Below, piece by piece: positions 25,826-35,974 of a stretch of 64,000 bases of DNA (position 1 is its first letter; each line of letters starts with the position of its first letter). Origin of the DNA: Providencia sp. R33 (GTDB lineage: Bacteria; Pseudomonadota; Gammaproteobacteria; Enterobacterales; Enterobacteriaceae). The stretch is taken from NCBI RefSeq assembly GCF_019343475.1, contig NZ_CP072453.1:2356001-2420000 (forward strand). Reading direction: 5' to 3'. Below the pieces are notes generated by a model. It was not told the origin of the DNA. It ran no database searches and saw only the letters and a list, made by a program, of their open reading frames with translations. Both the position numbers and the translations under genes were made by a program.

Positions 25826-28800
25826 TTAGTGCCCCATTGATGGCGGCGCAAGTACTTCTCGGTTTCCATTGTGGCCTTGTTCGCTGACAATACCTTGGAG
25901 TTCCATTTGTTCGACAATTCGCGCAGCACGGTTATAACCAATACGGAATTGACGTTGAACACCCGAAATAGAAACACGTTGTTTATCAATAACAAATTCA
26001 ACAGCTTGGTCAAACAGTGGGTCAAGTTCTTCGCCGCCACCATCATAACCACCACCTTCGCTATCATCACTGCATGTTGTGATACTATCAATATATTGCG
26101 GTTTACCACGCGCTTTCCAATCATTTACCACTGCATGCACTTCTTGGTCACGAACAAACGCACCATGTACACGCACTGGGATTGATGAGTTAGGCGGCAA
26201 GTAAAGCATGTCACCCATTCCCAATAGTGATTCTGCGCCACCTTGGTCAAGGATTGTTCGCGAGTCAATTTTGCTCGATACCGTAAAGGCTATACGCGTT
26301 GGAATATTGGCTTTAATTAACCCTGTTATGATATCGACTGAAGGGCGCTGAGTCGCGAGAACTAAGTGGATACCTGCCGCACGGGCTTTTTGCGCCAACC
26401 TTGCGATTAGCTCTTCCACTTTTTTCCCCGCAGTCATCATCAAGTCTGCAAACTCATCCACCATAACGACGATATAAGGTTCTTTTTTCAGCATTGGATG
26501 TTCCGTTTCCATGCTGTCGCCCGGTTTCCAGAATGGGTCTGGAATTGGGCGCTGCATATCTGCCGCAGCTTTAATTTTTTCGTTGTAGCCCGCTAAGTTA
26601 CGAACGCCTAATGCAGACATCAGTTTATAACGGCGTTCCATCTCGTTGACACACCAACGCAGTGCATTCGCTGCGTCTTTCATGTCTGTGACCACTTCCG
26701 TTAATAAGTGTGGGATCCCTTCATATATAGAAAGTTCCAACATTTTCGGGTCGATCATGATAAAGCGCACATCTTCAGGTTTCGCTTTATACAAGATACT
26801 GAGGATCATTGCATTGACCCCAACCGATTTACCTGAACCTGTTGTACCCGCCACTAATAAGTGTGGCATTTTCGCTAAATCAGCGACAACAGGATCACCT
26901 TCGATATCTTTACCAAGTACAATCGTCAGTGGTGATGGATTTTTTCTAAAATCATCACAATCTAATACTTCGCTTAAATAAACGGTTTGACGTTTTTCAT
27001 TCGGCAATTCAAGCCCAACATACGGTTTACCGGGTATCACTTCAACGACACGCACAGCCACCGTTGACAATGAACGTGCAAGGTCACGGGATAATGTCGA
27101 AATACGGGCGGCTTTAACACCCGGTGCTAAATCAAGCTCAAAACGGGTGATAACAGGCCCAGGTGAGAAGCCGACAACTTCGGCTTTCACGCGGTAATCA
27201 TTTAACCGAGCTTCAATCAACCTTGCTGTTTGCTCCAGTTTGAACATGTCCACGGGTTCTTCTTGCTCTGGTGGACTTGCCAGTAAATCAAGAGAAGGCA
27301 TCGGCGTTGTTGGTTTTGGTAATGGCTGGTCATTACGCACCAAGAACGGGTGGAATAAGCTATCTTGCTGTGGCTGCTGTGGCTGCTGTGGCTGCTGTGG
27401 CTGCTGTGGCTGCTGTGGCTGCTGTGGCTGCTGTGGCTGCTGTGGCTGCTGTGGCTGCTGTGGCTGCTGTGGCTGCTGTGGCTGCTGTGGCTGCTGTGGC
27501 TGCTGTGGCTGCTGTGGCTGCTGTGGCTGCTGTGGCTGCTGTGGCTGCTGTGGCTGCTGTGGCTGCTGTGGCTGCGCAAAAGTGTGCGTTGCAGGCTGGC
27601 TATTGCCAAGCCCTGAATACGAATTATTTTGTGGAACCACTGGTGGCTCAACAGCGGTAAACGTTGGCATAAAGAGTGGATCAGCTGGCTTTTCATCCAC
27701 TAAATCATCTACAGGAGAGAAGCTGTCTAATACTGAAAACTCTTTTCGTAAATCAATCTTCGGTTCAAAACCATCTTCTTCATCATCAAGATGGCTCTCA
27801 AAAGTATCACTAGGAACAATAGATGGAATTTCTGGTTCCGCAAATTTATGCGTATTCGCAGATAAATCAGATGAGGATGGCCAACGATGTTCGATTGTTG
27901 GTTGCGTCCAAGAGCTGATAGGCGTTTGTTCACCTTGCTCATTCTGTAAAGGCTTAGGTAAATCAATAGGCGCAACTTGCGTAACAGGCGGCTCGTAATC
28001 TGAATTATCCACCTCACCGTAACGCTCACGCTGCTGCTCTAAGAATTGAGCGCGTAATAGCTCAGCTTGCTGCGCATCATCACTGTTCTGCTCATCTTCC
28101 ACATCATTTGTTGACCACTGCTGATAAATTTCTTCGCGTTTAGAGGCTTCTTCTTGGCGACGTTGTAACTCTGCATCTCGCTGTGATGGAATACGAATTC
28201 CATACAATTCGCGACGCGTTGGTAAACGCACAGGGTTAGGCCTTGGCAGCTCAGGTTCCATGTTTTGTTTAACCTGCGCATGACGTTCAAGTGCAGCAAT
28301 GGAGATCCCTGCAGCGGCTAAAGCCGCTGTGTCAGCAACCCGCTCACTCACTGAAGAGCTAACTGCAACATCCCCAATCATTGGTGCGGGTGTAAATAAT
28401 TCAGAAGAAGACTGAGGAATAAATGTATTTTGTGGCTCAGGAATGACTGGCGTCGATGGCGTGTTAACAACTTCAACGAACGCCTGATTTCCTTGATGTT
28501 GTGGCTGAACATCATTGACTGGACTGAACGCCGGCGGTGTTACAGGTACATAATTTGGCGAAGAGACGGCAGGTTCAAATGTCGGTTCTGCTTGTTTCTC
28601 AAAACCACCACCTAATTGTGGCTGATAATCATCTGGGACCTCAAAGTGATATGTATTTGGCTCATCCGCTGCTGTGAATGATGGCAATGTATCTAGCTCT
28701 GTCGCTGAAGCGACTTCTGGCATTACTACTGGTGCTTCGACATGACGTTGTTCTTCGATCACTTCCGCTTGTGGTGCATTTTCTATGGCAAGTTCCGCCA

Positions 28801-29551
28801 CTGTCGGCGCTGAAAATAGCACATCGTCAGCATCAAGAAGCTGCTCATTATCATTTGCTAAATGCTCAGCCTCTTGCGCACGTTGCAATGCATCTTCCGT
28901 TTCCTCAACATCATAATCGTCTATATCGTCGCCTCTGGCACGATTCGTTAATAATGTAATCGGAAGAAGGATGGCAGCCCCAATTTTTTCTGCAATAGTC
29001 AACCATGACCAACCCGTAAATAAGGTGAAGCTTATTGCCCATAAGAACAATAATGCCAGTGTGGCGCCCAATGAATTAAACCACGGCATAATAGCGCTAC
29101 TAAATACGCTCCCAATCACACCACCTGAAGCAAAATTGGGAAGATCATCAAAATTAAGTGCGGCTAAGCCACAGGAAGAAAGGATCAGTGCTAGGCCACC
29201 GATAAGGCGTAAAGAAAGCGAGAAAAAGTCGATGTAGCGGCGCTGGCTTTCATAATGATAGATAGCCCAACAGCCCAATAATAATAACGGTGGAATGGCA
29301 AAAGCCAGAATACCAAAAGCAGAAAAAAGAATATCAGCGCTCCATGACCCCACACTGCCACCCAAGTTTTTCACTGGGGCATTCCACGTAGTTTGCGACC
29401 AACTAGGGTCTGAAGGACTAAAGCTTAGCAATGCAACCATAAGAAAGACTGCACTTAAGCAAATCGCGAGCAAAATCACCTCAAGTAGCCGTCTCCCACT
29501 ACTGAGTTTTTTAAATTTGATGTATTTATCTTCTGTATATTCTTGGCTCAT
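25826..29551 (-). CDS. ftsK: DNA translocase FtsK with an expanded PQQ repeat linker
   Basis: The 1241-residue product has four membrane segments in the first 210 residues, a long acidic Pro/Gln-rich linker (about 210-740), a RecA-like motor with Walker A (LLVAGTTGSGKSVGVNAMIL) and Walker B (IVVMVDEFADLMMTAG), and a C-terminal winged-helix gamma domain (from about 1175, VSISGVQRQFRIGYNRAARI) that reads KOPS and activates XerCD at dif. FtsK works at the septum to segregate chromosome termini. The linker contains 23 uninterrupted Pro-Gln-Gln units encoded by a pure 9-bp tandem repeat. It lies between lrp and lolA as in E. coli. Confidence 0.98.
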   Translation of the reverse strand: MSQEYTEDKYIKFKKLSSGRRLLEVILLAICLSAVFLMVALLSFSPSDPSWSQTTWNAPVKNLGGSVGSWSADILFSAFGILAFAIPPLLLLGCWAIYHYESQRRYIDFFSLSLRLIGGLALILSSCGLAALNFDDLPNFASGGVIGSVFSSAIMPWFNSLGATLALLFLWAISFTLFTGWSWLTIAEKIGAAILLPITLLTNRARGDDIDDYDVEETEDALQRAQEAEHLANDNEQLLDADDVLFSAPTVAELAIENAPQAEVIEEQRHVEAPVVMPEVASATELDTLPSFTAADEPNTYHFEVPDDYQPQLGGGFEKQAEPTFEPAVSSPNYVPVTPPAFSPVNDVQPQHQGNQAFVEVVNTPSTPVIPEPQNTFIPQSSSELFTPAPMIGDVAVSSSVSERVADTAALAAAGISIAALERHAQVKQNMEPELPRPNPVRLPTRRELYGIRIPSQRDAELQRRQEEASKREEIYQQWSTNDVEDEQNSDDAQQAELLRAQFLEQQRERYGEVDNSDYEPPVTQVAPIDLPKPLQNEQGEQTPISSWTQPTIEHRWPSSSDLSANTHKFAEPEIPSIVPSDTFESHLDDEEDGFEPKIDLRKEFSVLDSFSPVDDLVDEKPADPLFMPTFTAVEPPVVPQNNSYSGLGNSQPATHTFAQPQQPQQPQQPQQPQQPQQPQQPQQPQQPQQPQQPQQPQQPQQPQQPQQPQQPQQPQQPQQPQQPQQPQQDSLFHPFLVRNDQPLPKPTTPMPSLDLLASPPEQEEPVDMFKLEQTARLIEARLNDYRVKAEVVGFSPGPVITRFELDLAPGVKAARISTLSRDLARSLSTVAVRVVEVIPGKPYVGLELPNEKRQTVYLSEVLDCDDFRKNPSPLTIVLGKDIEGDPVVADLAKMPHLLVAGTTGSGKSVGVNAMILSILYKAKPEDVRFIMIDPKMLELSIYEGIPHLLTEVVTDMKDAANALRWCVNEMERRYKLMSALGVRNLAGYNEKIKAAADMQRPIPDPFWKPGDSMETEHPMLKKEPYIVVMVDEFADLMMTAGKKVEELIARLAQKARAAGIHLVLATQRPSVDIITGLIKANIPTRIAFTVSSKIDSRTILDQGGAESLLGMGDMLYLPPNSSIPVRVHGAFVRDQEVHAVVNDWKARGKPQYIDSITTCSDDSEGGGYDGGGEELDPLFDQAVEFVIDKQRVSISGVQRQFRIGYNRAARIVEQMELQGIVSEQGHNGNREVLAPPSMGH
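27368..27574 (-). repeat. 9-bp tandem repeat in ftsK, 23 copies
   Basis: The plus strand reads CTGTGGCTG repeated without any interruption for 207 bases (23 x 9). On the coding strand each unit is Pro-Gln-Gln. The array falls in the unstructured FtsK linker, so gain or loss of units keeps the frame. It opens all other frames, giving several spurious long ORFs. Confidence 0.97.
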
Positions 29552-29587
29552 TATTGTTTCTTTACTAACTGATTTTCTTTACTGATT

Positions 29588-29603
29588 CTGTTTATTCTAA
29601 CAT
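29588..29603 (-). promoter_or_regulatory. Degenerate LexA-like site upstream of ftsK
   Basis: CTGTTTATTCTAACAT fits CTGT-N8-ACAG with one mismatch and lies 37-52 bases upstream of the ftsK start. E. coli ftsK has an SOS-regulated promoter. Weak evidence. Confidence 0.3.
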
Positions 29604-29878
29604 TAATCGCCCTAAGATGCCTGTTTAGCGGCCCCTAAGGGAAACGAATGCACGATTAATACATAATGACCCAGTATTTCATCTAATGAAATCGGATTCA
29701 ATTTCTATTTATCGACAAAAGTCCTAATTATTTATAGCTTTAAAATCAATAAATTGATAATAAAACTTATCGATAACTAAGGGATTTTCATAAAATTACG
29801 TAAGAAAGGCTGAGCTTACAGTCAACTGGCCGATTTAAAAGGGAAATTTTCGGAAATTATTAGGCTCTAAAACGGAAC

Positions 29879-29912
29879 AACGCTGAGTAAACTCAGCGTT
29901 GAAACTGCAGTG
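29879..29912 (-). terminator. Probable lrp terminator
   Basis: Ten-base perfect arms AACGCTGAGT (29879-29888) and ACTCAGCGTT (29891-29900) lie about 63 bases after the lrp stop. On the minus strand the tail is GTTCCGTTTTAG, less U-rich than usual. Confidence 0.6.
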
Positions 29913-29963
29913 CGACAACAAAGCTGATAATGCTGTGCTGAAGTGAGGTCACAAAAGCCTTGA

Positions 29964-30458
29964 TTAGCGAGTTTTAATCACTAAACGGTTGCTTTGTTTA
30001 ACTTCTTCCATAACTACATAGGTACGAGTGTCGTTTACACCTGGTAAACGTAACAGCGTTTCACCTAATAGCTTACGATATGCGGACATATCTGGCACAC
30101 GCGTTTTCAACAAGTAGTCAAAGTCACCTGATACTAAGTGACATTCTTGAATTTCTTCAAGCTTTTGAACTGCAGTATTAAACTGTTCGAACACATCTGG
30201 TGCACCACGGTTTAGTGTAATTTCAACAAACACTAATAGGGACGCATCTAAGTAATGCGGGTTTAGTAAGGCAGTATAGCCAGAAATAAAACCTTGTCTT
30301 TCAAGACGACGTACACGTTCTAAACAAGGCGTTGGAGATAAACCAACACGCTTGGATAATTCTACGTTAGAAATACGCCCGTCTTTCTGTAGTTCGTTTA
30401 ATATATTCCTGTCGATACGGTCAAGGTCTTTGCCAGGACGCTTTTTATTGTCAATCAT
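29964..30458 (-). CDS. lrp: Leucine-responsive regulatory protein
   Basis: The 164-residue product is essentially the enterobacterial Lrp: DLDRIDRNILNELQKDGRISNVELSKRVGLSPTPCLERVRRLERQGFI forms the helix-turn-helix, and the RAM domain ends in YVVMEEVKQSNRLVIKTR. Lrp is a global regulator of amino-acid metabolism. It is divergent from trxB and upstream of ftsK, the E. coli order. Confidence 0.99.
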   Translation of the reverse strand: MIDNKKRPGKDLDRIDRNILNELQKDGRISNVELSKRVGLSPTPCLERVRRLERQGFISGYTALLNPHYLDASLLVFVEITLNRGAPDVFEQFNTAVQKLEEIQECHLVSGDFDYLLKTRVPDMSAYRKLLGETLLRLPGVNDTRTYVVMEEVKQSNRLVIKTR

Positions 30459-30994
30459 CTCTTTATCTCTCTTTCTCTAATTGTTATTTTCTACATCTAT
30501 AAAATGAGCCCCTGCCAACCACCTTTTTTATTAGGAATTCGTGTTCAGGGCAAATTCTATTTATAGTGCTGAAGTTCGTGTGAATGTAATGATCATTCAC
30601 AATCGTGACTCATTTTTAAAGTTTATAAGTAGTGTAAAGCTAATTTTCCAGCAAGAACAAAAATGCGCCATTTCCATTGACCTGCTAGATAATTAACTCT
30701 TACATAGATGTTTTCGCAAATGCGCAGCCGATTGTCAAAGCAAATGAATAAAAATCAGTACAAGATTTCGCTTTTTTTTCCAGTAAAACGTTTCGCAGCC
30801 CTAATTCAAGATAATTCCTAAAAATTGTGAAGCGTGACAATCTACCTTTTTTGACATACTTTTTTACATTTAGCGAGTCTTGCCTATCAGAGAAATAAGT
30901 GGCATAAGGCCAAGTCGCACTTAAATCACTTTTGTTACCTTCCTATTTCTCCTACAATCCTAAGAATGCTTTTTTGAGATTAAAAGAGGAATTC
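30459..30994. other. lrp-trxB divergent intergenic region
   Basis: About 535 bases contain the promoters of lrp (leftward) and trxB (rightward). A consensus -35 TTGACA stands at 30851-30856 without an equally good -10. In other enterics lrp has a long leader with autoregulation by Lrp. No ORF or RNA gene was recognised. Confidence 0.55.
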
Positions 30995-31954
30995 ATGAGC
31001 ACAACCACACATCGCAAGTTAATCATTTTAGGTTCAGGCCCCGCAGGTTACACCGCGGCAGTATACGCTGCTCGCGCAAATTTAAGCCCTGCACTGATTA
31101 CTGGGGTGGAAAAAGGCGGTCAATTAACGACAACGACTGAAGTCGAAAATTGGCCGGGTGACCCTGAAGGCCTTACCGGCCCAGGTCTCATGGAACGTAT
31201 GCATGAGCATGCAGCGAAATTTGAAACCGAAATTATTTCTGATCACATCAATAAAGTGGATTTAAAACAACGTCCATTCCGTTTATTTGGTGATGAAAAC
31301 GAATATACCTGTGATGCACTAATCATCGCAACTGGTGCGTCTGCACGTTATATCGGCTTGCCTTCTGAAGAAGCGTTTAAGGGCCGAGGTGTTTCTGCAT
31401 GTGCAACATGTGACGGTTTTTTCTATCGTAATCAAAAAGTTGCTGTCGTTGGTGGCGGTAATACAGCTGTTGAAGAAGCCCTGTATTTATCCAACATCGC
31501 TTCTGAAGTGCATTTAATTCACCGCCGCGATAGCTTCCGCGCAGAAAAAATCCTGATCAACCGTTTAATGGACAAAGTCGAAAACGGCAATATCGTTCTG
31601 CATACTGATCGCACCTTAAATGAAGTGTTAGGCGATGATATGGGTGTGACAGGTGTGCGCCTTGAATGCACAAAAACCCATACAACTGAAGATATCCCTG
31701 TAATGGGTGCTTTTATCGCTATTGGTCACAGCCCAAATACCGCTATTTTTGATGGCCAGCTAGATTTAGATAATGGGTATATCAAAGTCCAATCAGGTAC
31801 CCAAGGTAACGCAACACAAACCTCTGTGGAAGGCGTATTTGCAGCAGGTGATGTGATGGACCATATTTATCGCCAAGCGATTACCTCCGCAGGTACAGGC
31901 TGCATGGCGGCATTAGATGCCGAGCGCTATCTTGACGGTTTAGCATCTAAATAA
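30995..31954 (+). CDS. trxB: Thioredoxin reductase
   Basis: The 319-residue flavoprotein has the FAD-binding motif GSGPAGYTAAVYAARA (residues 13-28), the redox-active CATC at Cys136/Cys139, the NADPH motif GGGNTAVEEALYLSNIA, and the second FAD motif GVFAAGDVMDHIYRQA. The ATG at 30995 is chosen over an upstream in-frame codon at 30932 because AGAGGA sits four bases ahead and the protein then begins as in E. coli (MSTTTHRKLIILGSGPAG). It reduces thioredoxin with NADPH. A terminator follows. Confidence 0.98.
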   Translation: MSTTTHRKLIILGSGPAGYTAAVYAARANLSPALITGVEKGGQLTTTTEVENWPGDPEGLTGPGLMERMHEHAAKFETEIISDHINKVDLKQRPFRLFGDENEYTCDALIIATGASARYIGLPSEEAFKGRGVSACATCDGFFYRNQKVAVVGGGNTAVEEALYLSNIASEVHLIHRRDSFRAEKILINRLMDKVENGNIVLHTDRTLNEVLGDDMGVTGVRLECTKTHTTEDIPVMGAFIAIGHSPNTAIFDGQLDLDNGYIKVQSGTQGNATQTSVEGVFAAGDVMDHIYRQAITSAGTGCMAALDAERYLDGLASK

Positions 31955-31974
31955 TCGTTATATGCTTTCGATTT

Positions 31975-32008
31975 AGGCAGTGACCGTCATAAGTTACTGC
32001 CTTTTTTA
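31975..32008 (+). terminator. trxB terminator
   Basis: Ten-base arms AGGCAGTGAC (31975-31984) and GTTACTGCCT (31993-32002) with one G-U pair, followed by a T run. Confidence 0.85.
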
Positions 32009-32124
32009 TGATTTTATTTTTAATACTTCACATCACTACGTATTTTTAAGAGCAAGTTTATATTGCCCTTCCCTTGCACTACCTATACTGTTTTTTACAT
32101 GATCTTAACTTTATAGGTATTGAT

Positions 32125-33804
32125 ATGGAGCAACCATTAGGGCGTGATATCGTTCGTGGCTATTCGTATTTAATTGTTATCATACTCGCCATCATTCAAG
32201 GTGTCGTCATTGCCGTAACAACAGATTACACCATTCGCTCTGACAGTCAGTTAGATGCAACTACAGTATTCCTGCCAATGTTACTGGCGATATTTGTGCC
32301 ATCAGTGGTGAGCTATTTAATCACTAACGCTAAATCCATATTTTTCTATATCAGCATTGCTTTAACCATCGTTCTTACCTATTGGATTAATTTTTGGCAT
32401 AGCCAACACTTTGAAAGCGCTTCGGATGCTAACCCCTTTATTGCATTCCTTACACTGACTGTTCTGTTATTTTTCATGCTCCCGTGGATGCAATTACTGC
32501 AAACAACACGGTCATGGAAAATCAATTACAGTTGTTTAATGGGGTTATATATTAAAAATACCTTCTTAGGGATATTAGCTGCGGCAATTGGTGGGTTATT
32601 GACCTTAATTGTGAAATTAGCCAGCTTCCTTTTTGGTATTGTTAACTTGCACTTTTTAAGTAGCATTCTTGATAATGAAGTCATTTATTGGGGCAGTTTT
32701 ACCCTCGGCTTCAATATTGGGTTAACCTTTTTACGTGCTACTGTTGATATTCAGCTCAGTAACTTCGCAAGCTTTATTGCCCGTTTCTTCCTGCCATTAT
32801 TAAACGTGGTTGCAGTCATTTTTTTAGGTGGCTTTGTTATTTCCTATTTTTCTGGGCTGAACTCCGCAGGCTTAGGTTCCGCGGTGATGCTGTGGTTTGT
32901 TATTCTTAATCTCATTTTTATTAATTTTGTTTATGGCGATGGCAGTACACAATATCAATTTCGTAAAGGCCTGAACGCCTTTGTGTTAATTAACATTATC
33001 TTGCTTAACGCCTTTTCAGGTCTTTCACTGTACGGCATTCTTGTGCGAGTCAACCAATACAGCTGGAGTGTCGAGCGGTTATATGCCTTTACCGTCGCGC
33101 TGTTTTTAGCTTTGGTTGTTTTGGCCTATAGCCTTGCGATTATTCGCAAAAAAACAATGTGGATGACCTCGCTCGGTACCATTAATAAAGTGGGTATTCT
33201 CTCCCTTATCGCCATTATTTTAGTCATTAATAGCCCTATTGCTAATTTCAAAACCATAACCATCAATAGCATTGTTGCGGGCGTGAATAACGGTAAAATA
33301 AAAGTGAATAGCTCACTCGCGTATGACTTAAAACAATTAGGTGCTGAAGGTAAGCTCGCGTTTGAACAACTCAATAGCAATCCTGAATACCAGAAACAAT
33401 TCCAAACCAGCCCTTATGCCGAAGAGCAACGAATACCACTCAAGGAAGTGCTAATACAGGCAAAAAACAGCCCTACTTTGCCGGATAGTTGGTTTGATTT
33501 AGGTGAGAATCTCAGCAGTGCGTGGTATTGCACATCAAAACATGAGCCTTATTCATGCTTAGGTTTTATGGCAGACCTGAACCAAGATGGCCAGAATGAT
33601 GTGATTATGTGTTATTCCTATCCCACCAGTTCAACCATTGATTGTAATATTTGGCAAGAAATAGAACAGAGCTGGGAAGTTGTGGATACGCAAAGCCATT
33701 CGTTCAATACCGTTCAGAAAAAAGATCAAGCTTGGGATAATTTGCTTAAAGGGCAATTTACGTTAAAACCAAAAGAATGGTTAAACATTATTCCCGCTCC
33801 CTAG
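32125..33804 (+). CDS. DUF4153 multi-pass membrane protein
   Basis: The 559-residue protein has roughly ten hydrophobic segments in its first 400 residues, then a soluble C-terminal part (about 415-559) with SAWYCTSKHEPYSCLGFMADLNQDGQNDV, which looks extracytoplasmic and contains four Cys. The membrane part matches DUF4153 as I recall it (YWGSFTLGFNIGLTFLRATVDIQLSN). The function is unknown. The ATG at 32125 with ATAGGT ahead is preferred to an in-frame TTG at 32074. It stands between trxB and cydD, which are adjacent in E. coli, so it is an insertion relative to that order. Confidence 0.75.
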   Translation: MEQPLGRDIVRGYSYLIVIILAIIQGVVIAVTTDYTIRSDSQLDATTVFLPMLLAIFVPSVVSYLITNAKSIFFYISIALTIVLTYWINFWHSQHFESASDANPFIAFLTLTVLLFFMLPWMQLLQTTRSWKINYSCLMGLYIKNTFLGILAAAIGGLLTLIVKLASFLFGIVNLHFLSSILDNEVIYWGSFTLGFNIGLTFLRATVDIQLSNFASFIARFFLPLLNVVAVIFLGGFVISYFSGLNSAGLGSAVMLWFVILNLIFINFVYGDGSTQYQFRKGLNAFVLINIILLNAFSGLSLYGILVRVNQYSWSVERLYAFTVALFLALVVLAYSLAIIRKKTMWMTSLGTINKVGILSLIAIILVINSPIANFKTITINSIVAGVNNGKIKVNSSLAYDLKQLGAEGKLAFEQLNSNPEYQKQFQTSPYAEEQRIPLKEVLIQAKNSPTLPDSWFDLGENLSSAWYCTSKHEPYSCLGFMADLNQDGQNDVIMCYSYPTSSTIDCNIWQEIEQSWEVVDTQSHSFNTVQKKDQAWDNLLKGQFTLKPKEWLNIIPAP

Positions 33805-34205
33805 CACTCTTTAAAAATGTGGGCGGCTTAACAATTTTCTATTGAGTCGCCTTCTCATTACGTAAAAATACAGTAGCATTTCACCGATTTTGTGTTTTGT
33901 TTAACATTGAAATATTCAGTTTACCTTTACAGAACAATTTGATAACAAAGCACTTTCCACCTTAAATAACCGACTTTTATTATGCAACATCTGCCACTTA
34001 AGCTGTTATGATGTAGCGTAATAATCGAATTACAGGTCGAGATCAAAAACACCGCTTTCACTATTTTTATTAAATGCGTTGTTTGATCATTATTTTCCGC
34101 CCTGATGTTATTTGACTCACAGTGAACGACAAAACGATGTTAGGTTTTTTTTACCACCTAACTATACTCAATGACATTAAAACTATACCTGCTAACTAAA
34201 TCATT
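33805..34205. other. Intergenic region upstream of cydD
   Basis: About 400 AT-rich bases. A TATACT hexamer (34163-34168) with a poor -35 at the right distance is the likeliest cydDC promoter. No ORF was seen. Confidence 0.5.
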
Positions 34206-35972
34206 ATGGATAAATCAAGACAGACTGAATTGGTACGTTGGTTAAAACAACACAGTGCACCTGCTAAGCGCTGGTTGCGGATCTCTATGCTGTTAGGCAT
34301 GGTGAGTGGATTACTGATTATTGCTCAAGCTTGGTTCTTAGCGGTCATCCTTCAAGCCCTGATTATGGATGGCACCCCGCGAGAACAGCTATTGACCCCA
34401 TTTTGCCTTCTGATTGGCGTATTCATTTTACGCGCCATTGTGACCTATGTTCGAGAACGTGTTGGCTTCCGTTGCGGCCAAATTGTTCGCCAAGAAATTC
34501 GTACTCGCGTACTCGATAAACTTCAAGAACTCGGTCCAGTATGGGTTAAAGGTAAACCCGCTGGAAGCTGGGCAACCATTATTCTTGAGCAAATTGAAGA
34601 TATGCAGGATTACTACTCTCGCTACCTTCCTCAAATGTATTTAGCCGGAATTGTGCCTATCATGATCCTTATCGCCATCTTCCCGTTTAACTGGGCAGCG
34701 GCGATGATTTTGTTTGTAACAGCACCCTTAATTCCTATTTTTATGGCATTAGTCGGCCTAGGGGCAGCAGATGCAAACCGCCGAAACTTCATTGCACTTG
34801 GTCGGTTAAGCGGTAGCTTCTTAGATAGACTAAGGGGGCTTGATACCCTCCGTTTATTTTTCCGAGAAAAAGCCGAAATACAGCAAATTCGTGAATCAAC
34901 TGAAGATTTCCGTTCTAGAACCATGGAAGTGCTACGCATGGCATTTTTATCTTCTGGTGTATTGGAGTTTTTCGCCTCGATCTCCATTGCTGTTGTCGCG
35001 GTATACTTCGGGTTCTCCTATTTAGGTGAAATGAATTTCGGGAGCTATGGCTTACCTGTTACGCTATTTGCCGGCTTCCTTGCTTTGATCCTTTCCCCTG
35101 AGTTTTTCCAGCCGCTTCGCGATCTGGGCACTTATTACCATGCTAAAGCGCAAGCCGTTGGTGCAGCTGAAACTTTAGAAACGCTGCTAAATAGCGATGG
35201 CGAAGAAAAACCACAGCAAGGCACAAAAACACTCTCTGATAACCCAATTCGCATTCAAGCCAATCAGCTCGAAATTTTGTCCCACGACGGTGTCCGTCTT
35301 GCAGGCCCGCTGAACTTCACCATCGAGCCACAACAACGTATCGCACTGGTTGGGCAAAGTGGCGCAGGTAAAAGCTCATTACTGAATTTATTACTTGGTT
35401 TTTTACCTTATCACGGCTCAGTAACCGTTAATGGTATTGAACTGCGTGATTTATGCCCTGAAAAATGGCGTGAATTACTGGGCTGGGTTGGGCAAAACCC
35501 TCACCTACCTGAACAAACACTGGTTGAAAATATCTGTTTAGGTAAACCCAATGCGTCTGAAGCAGAAATTCAACATGCCATTGATAAAGCCTATGTTTCT
35601 GAATTTTTACCTCATTTACCTGATGGTTTAAACACGCGTCTTGGTGATTACGCCGCGAGACTGTCTGTTGGCCAAGCACAACGTGTTGCTGTCGCACGTA
35701 TGCTACTAAAACCATCGCGGCTACTACTGCTAGATGAACCCGCAGCAAGCCTAGATTCACACAGTGAACAACGTGTTATGCATACACTGAACCAGCTATC
35801 TGAGCAACAAACCACGTTACTTGTCACGCACTTACTGGAAGAAACTTTGGACTACGACCAAATTTGGGTCATGGCAAATGGACAAATTATCCAGCAAGGG
35901 AATTACCAGCAACTCAGCCAGTCTGAAGGGGCGTTTGCCCAGTTATTAGCCCACCGCAGTGAGGAGCTCTGA
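34206..35972 (+). CDS. cydD: Heterodimeric ABC exporter subunit CydD
   Basis: The 588-residue half-transporter has six N-terminal membrane helices and a nucleotide-binding domain with Walker A GQSGAGKSS, signature RLSVGQAQRVAVARM and Walker B LLLLDEPAASLD. With CydC it exports glutathione and cysteine and is needed to assemble cytochrome bd; haem-linked roles have also been proposed. cydC starts two bases after its stop, so translation is coupled. Confidence 0.98.
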   Translation: MDKSRQTELVRWLKQHSAPAKRWLRISMLLGMVSGLLIIAQAWFLAVILQALIMDGTPREQLLTPFCLLIGVFILRAIVTYVRERVGFRCGQIVRQEIRTRVLDKLQELGPVWVKGKPAGSWATIILEQIEDMQDYYSRYLPQMYLAGIVPIMILIAIFPFNWAAAMILFVTAPLIPIFMALVGLGAADANRRNFIALGRLSGSFLDRLRGLDTLRLFFREKAEIQQIRESTEDFRSRTMEVLRMAFLSSGVLEFFASISIAVVAVYFGFSYLGEMNFGSYGLPVTLFAGFLALILSPEFFQPLRDLGTYYHAKAQAVGAAETLETLLNSDGEEKPQQGTKTLSDNPIRIQANQLEILSHDGVRLAGPLNFTIEPQQRIALVGQSGAGKSSLLNLLLGFLPYHGSVTVNGIELRDLCPEKWRELLGWVGQNPHLPEQTLVENICLGKPNASEAEIQHAIDKAYVSEFLPHLPDGLNTRLGDYAARLSVGQAQRVAVARMLLKPSRLLLLDEPAASLDSHSEQRVMHTLNQLSEQQTTLLVTHLLEETLDYDQIWVMANGQIIQQGNYQQLSQSEGAFAQLLAHRSEEL

Positions 35973-35974
35973 TA

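Larger units (their letters stand above)
29552..29963. other. Intergenic region between lrp and ftsK
   Basis: About 410 bases upstream of ftsK and downstream of lrp (both on the minus strand). It contains the lrp hairpin (29879-29900) and a degenerate LexA-like sequence (29588-29603). No ORF was seen. Confidence 0.55.

Noticed and set aside
27368..27574. Regular repeat array considered as CRISPR or satellite
   Set aside because: The units are 9 bp with no spacers and lie in frame within ftsK.
27217..27998. Several long ORFs on both strands across the ftsK repeat (Cys-Gly-Cys, Leu-Trp, Ala-Val or Ser-His repeats)
   Set aside because: They are frame shadows of the 9-bp repeat, which contains no stop in any frame; the real product is the FtsK linker.
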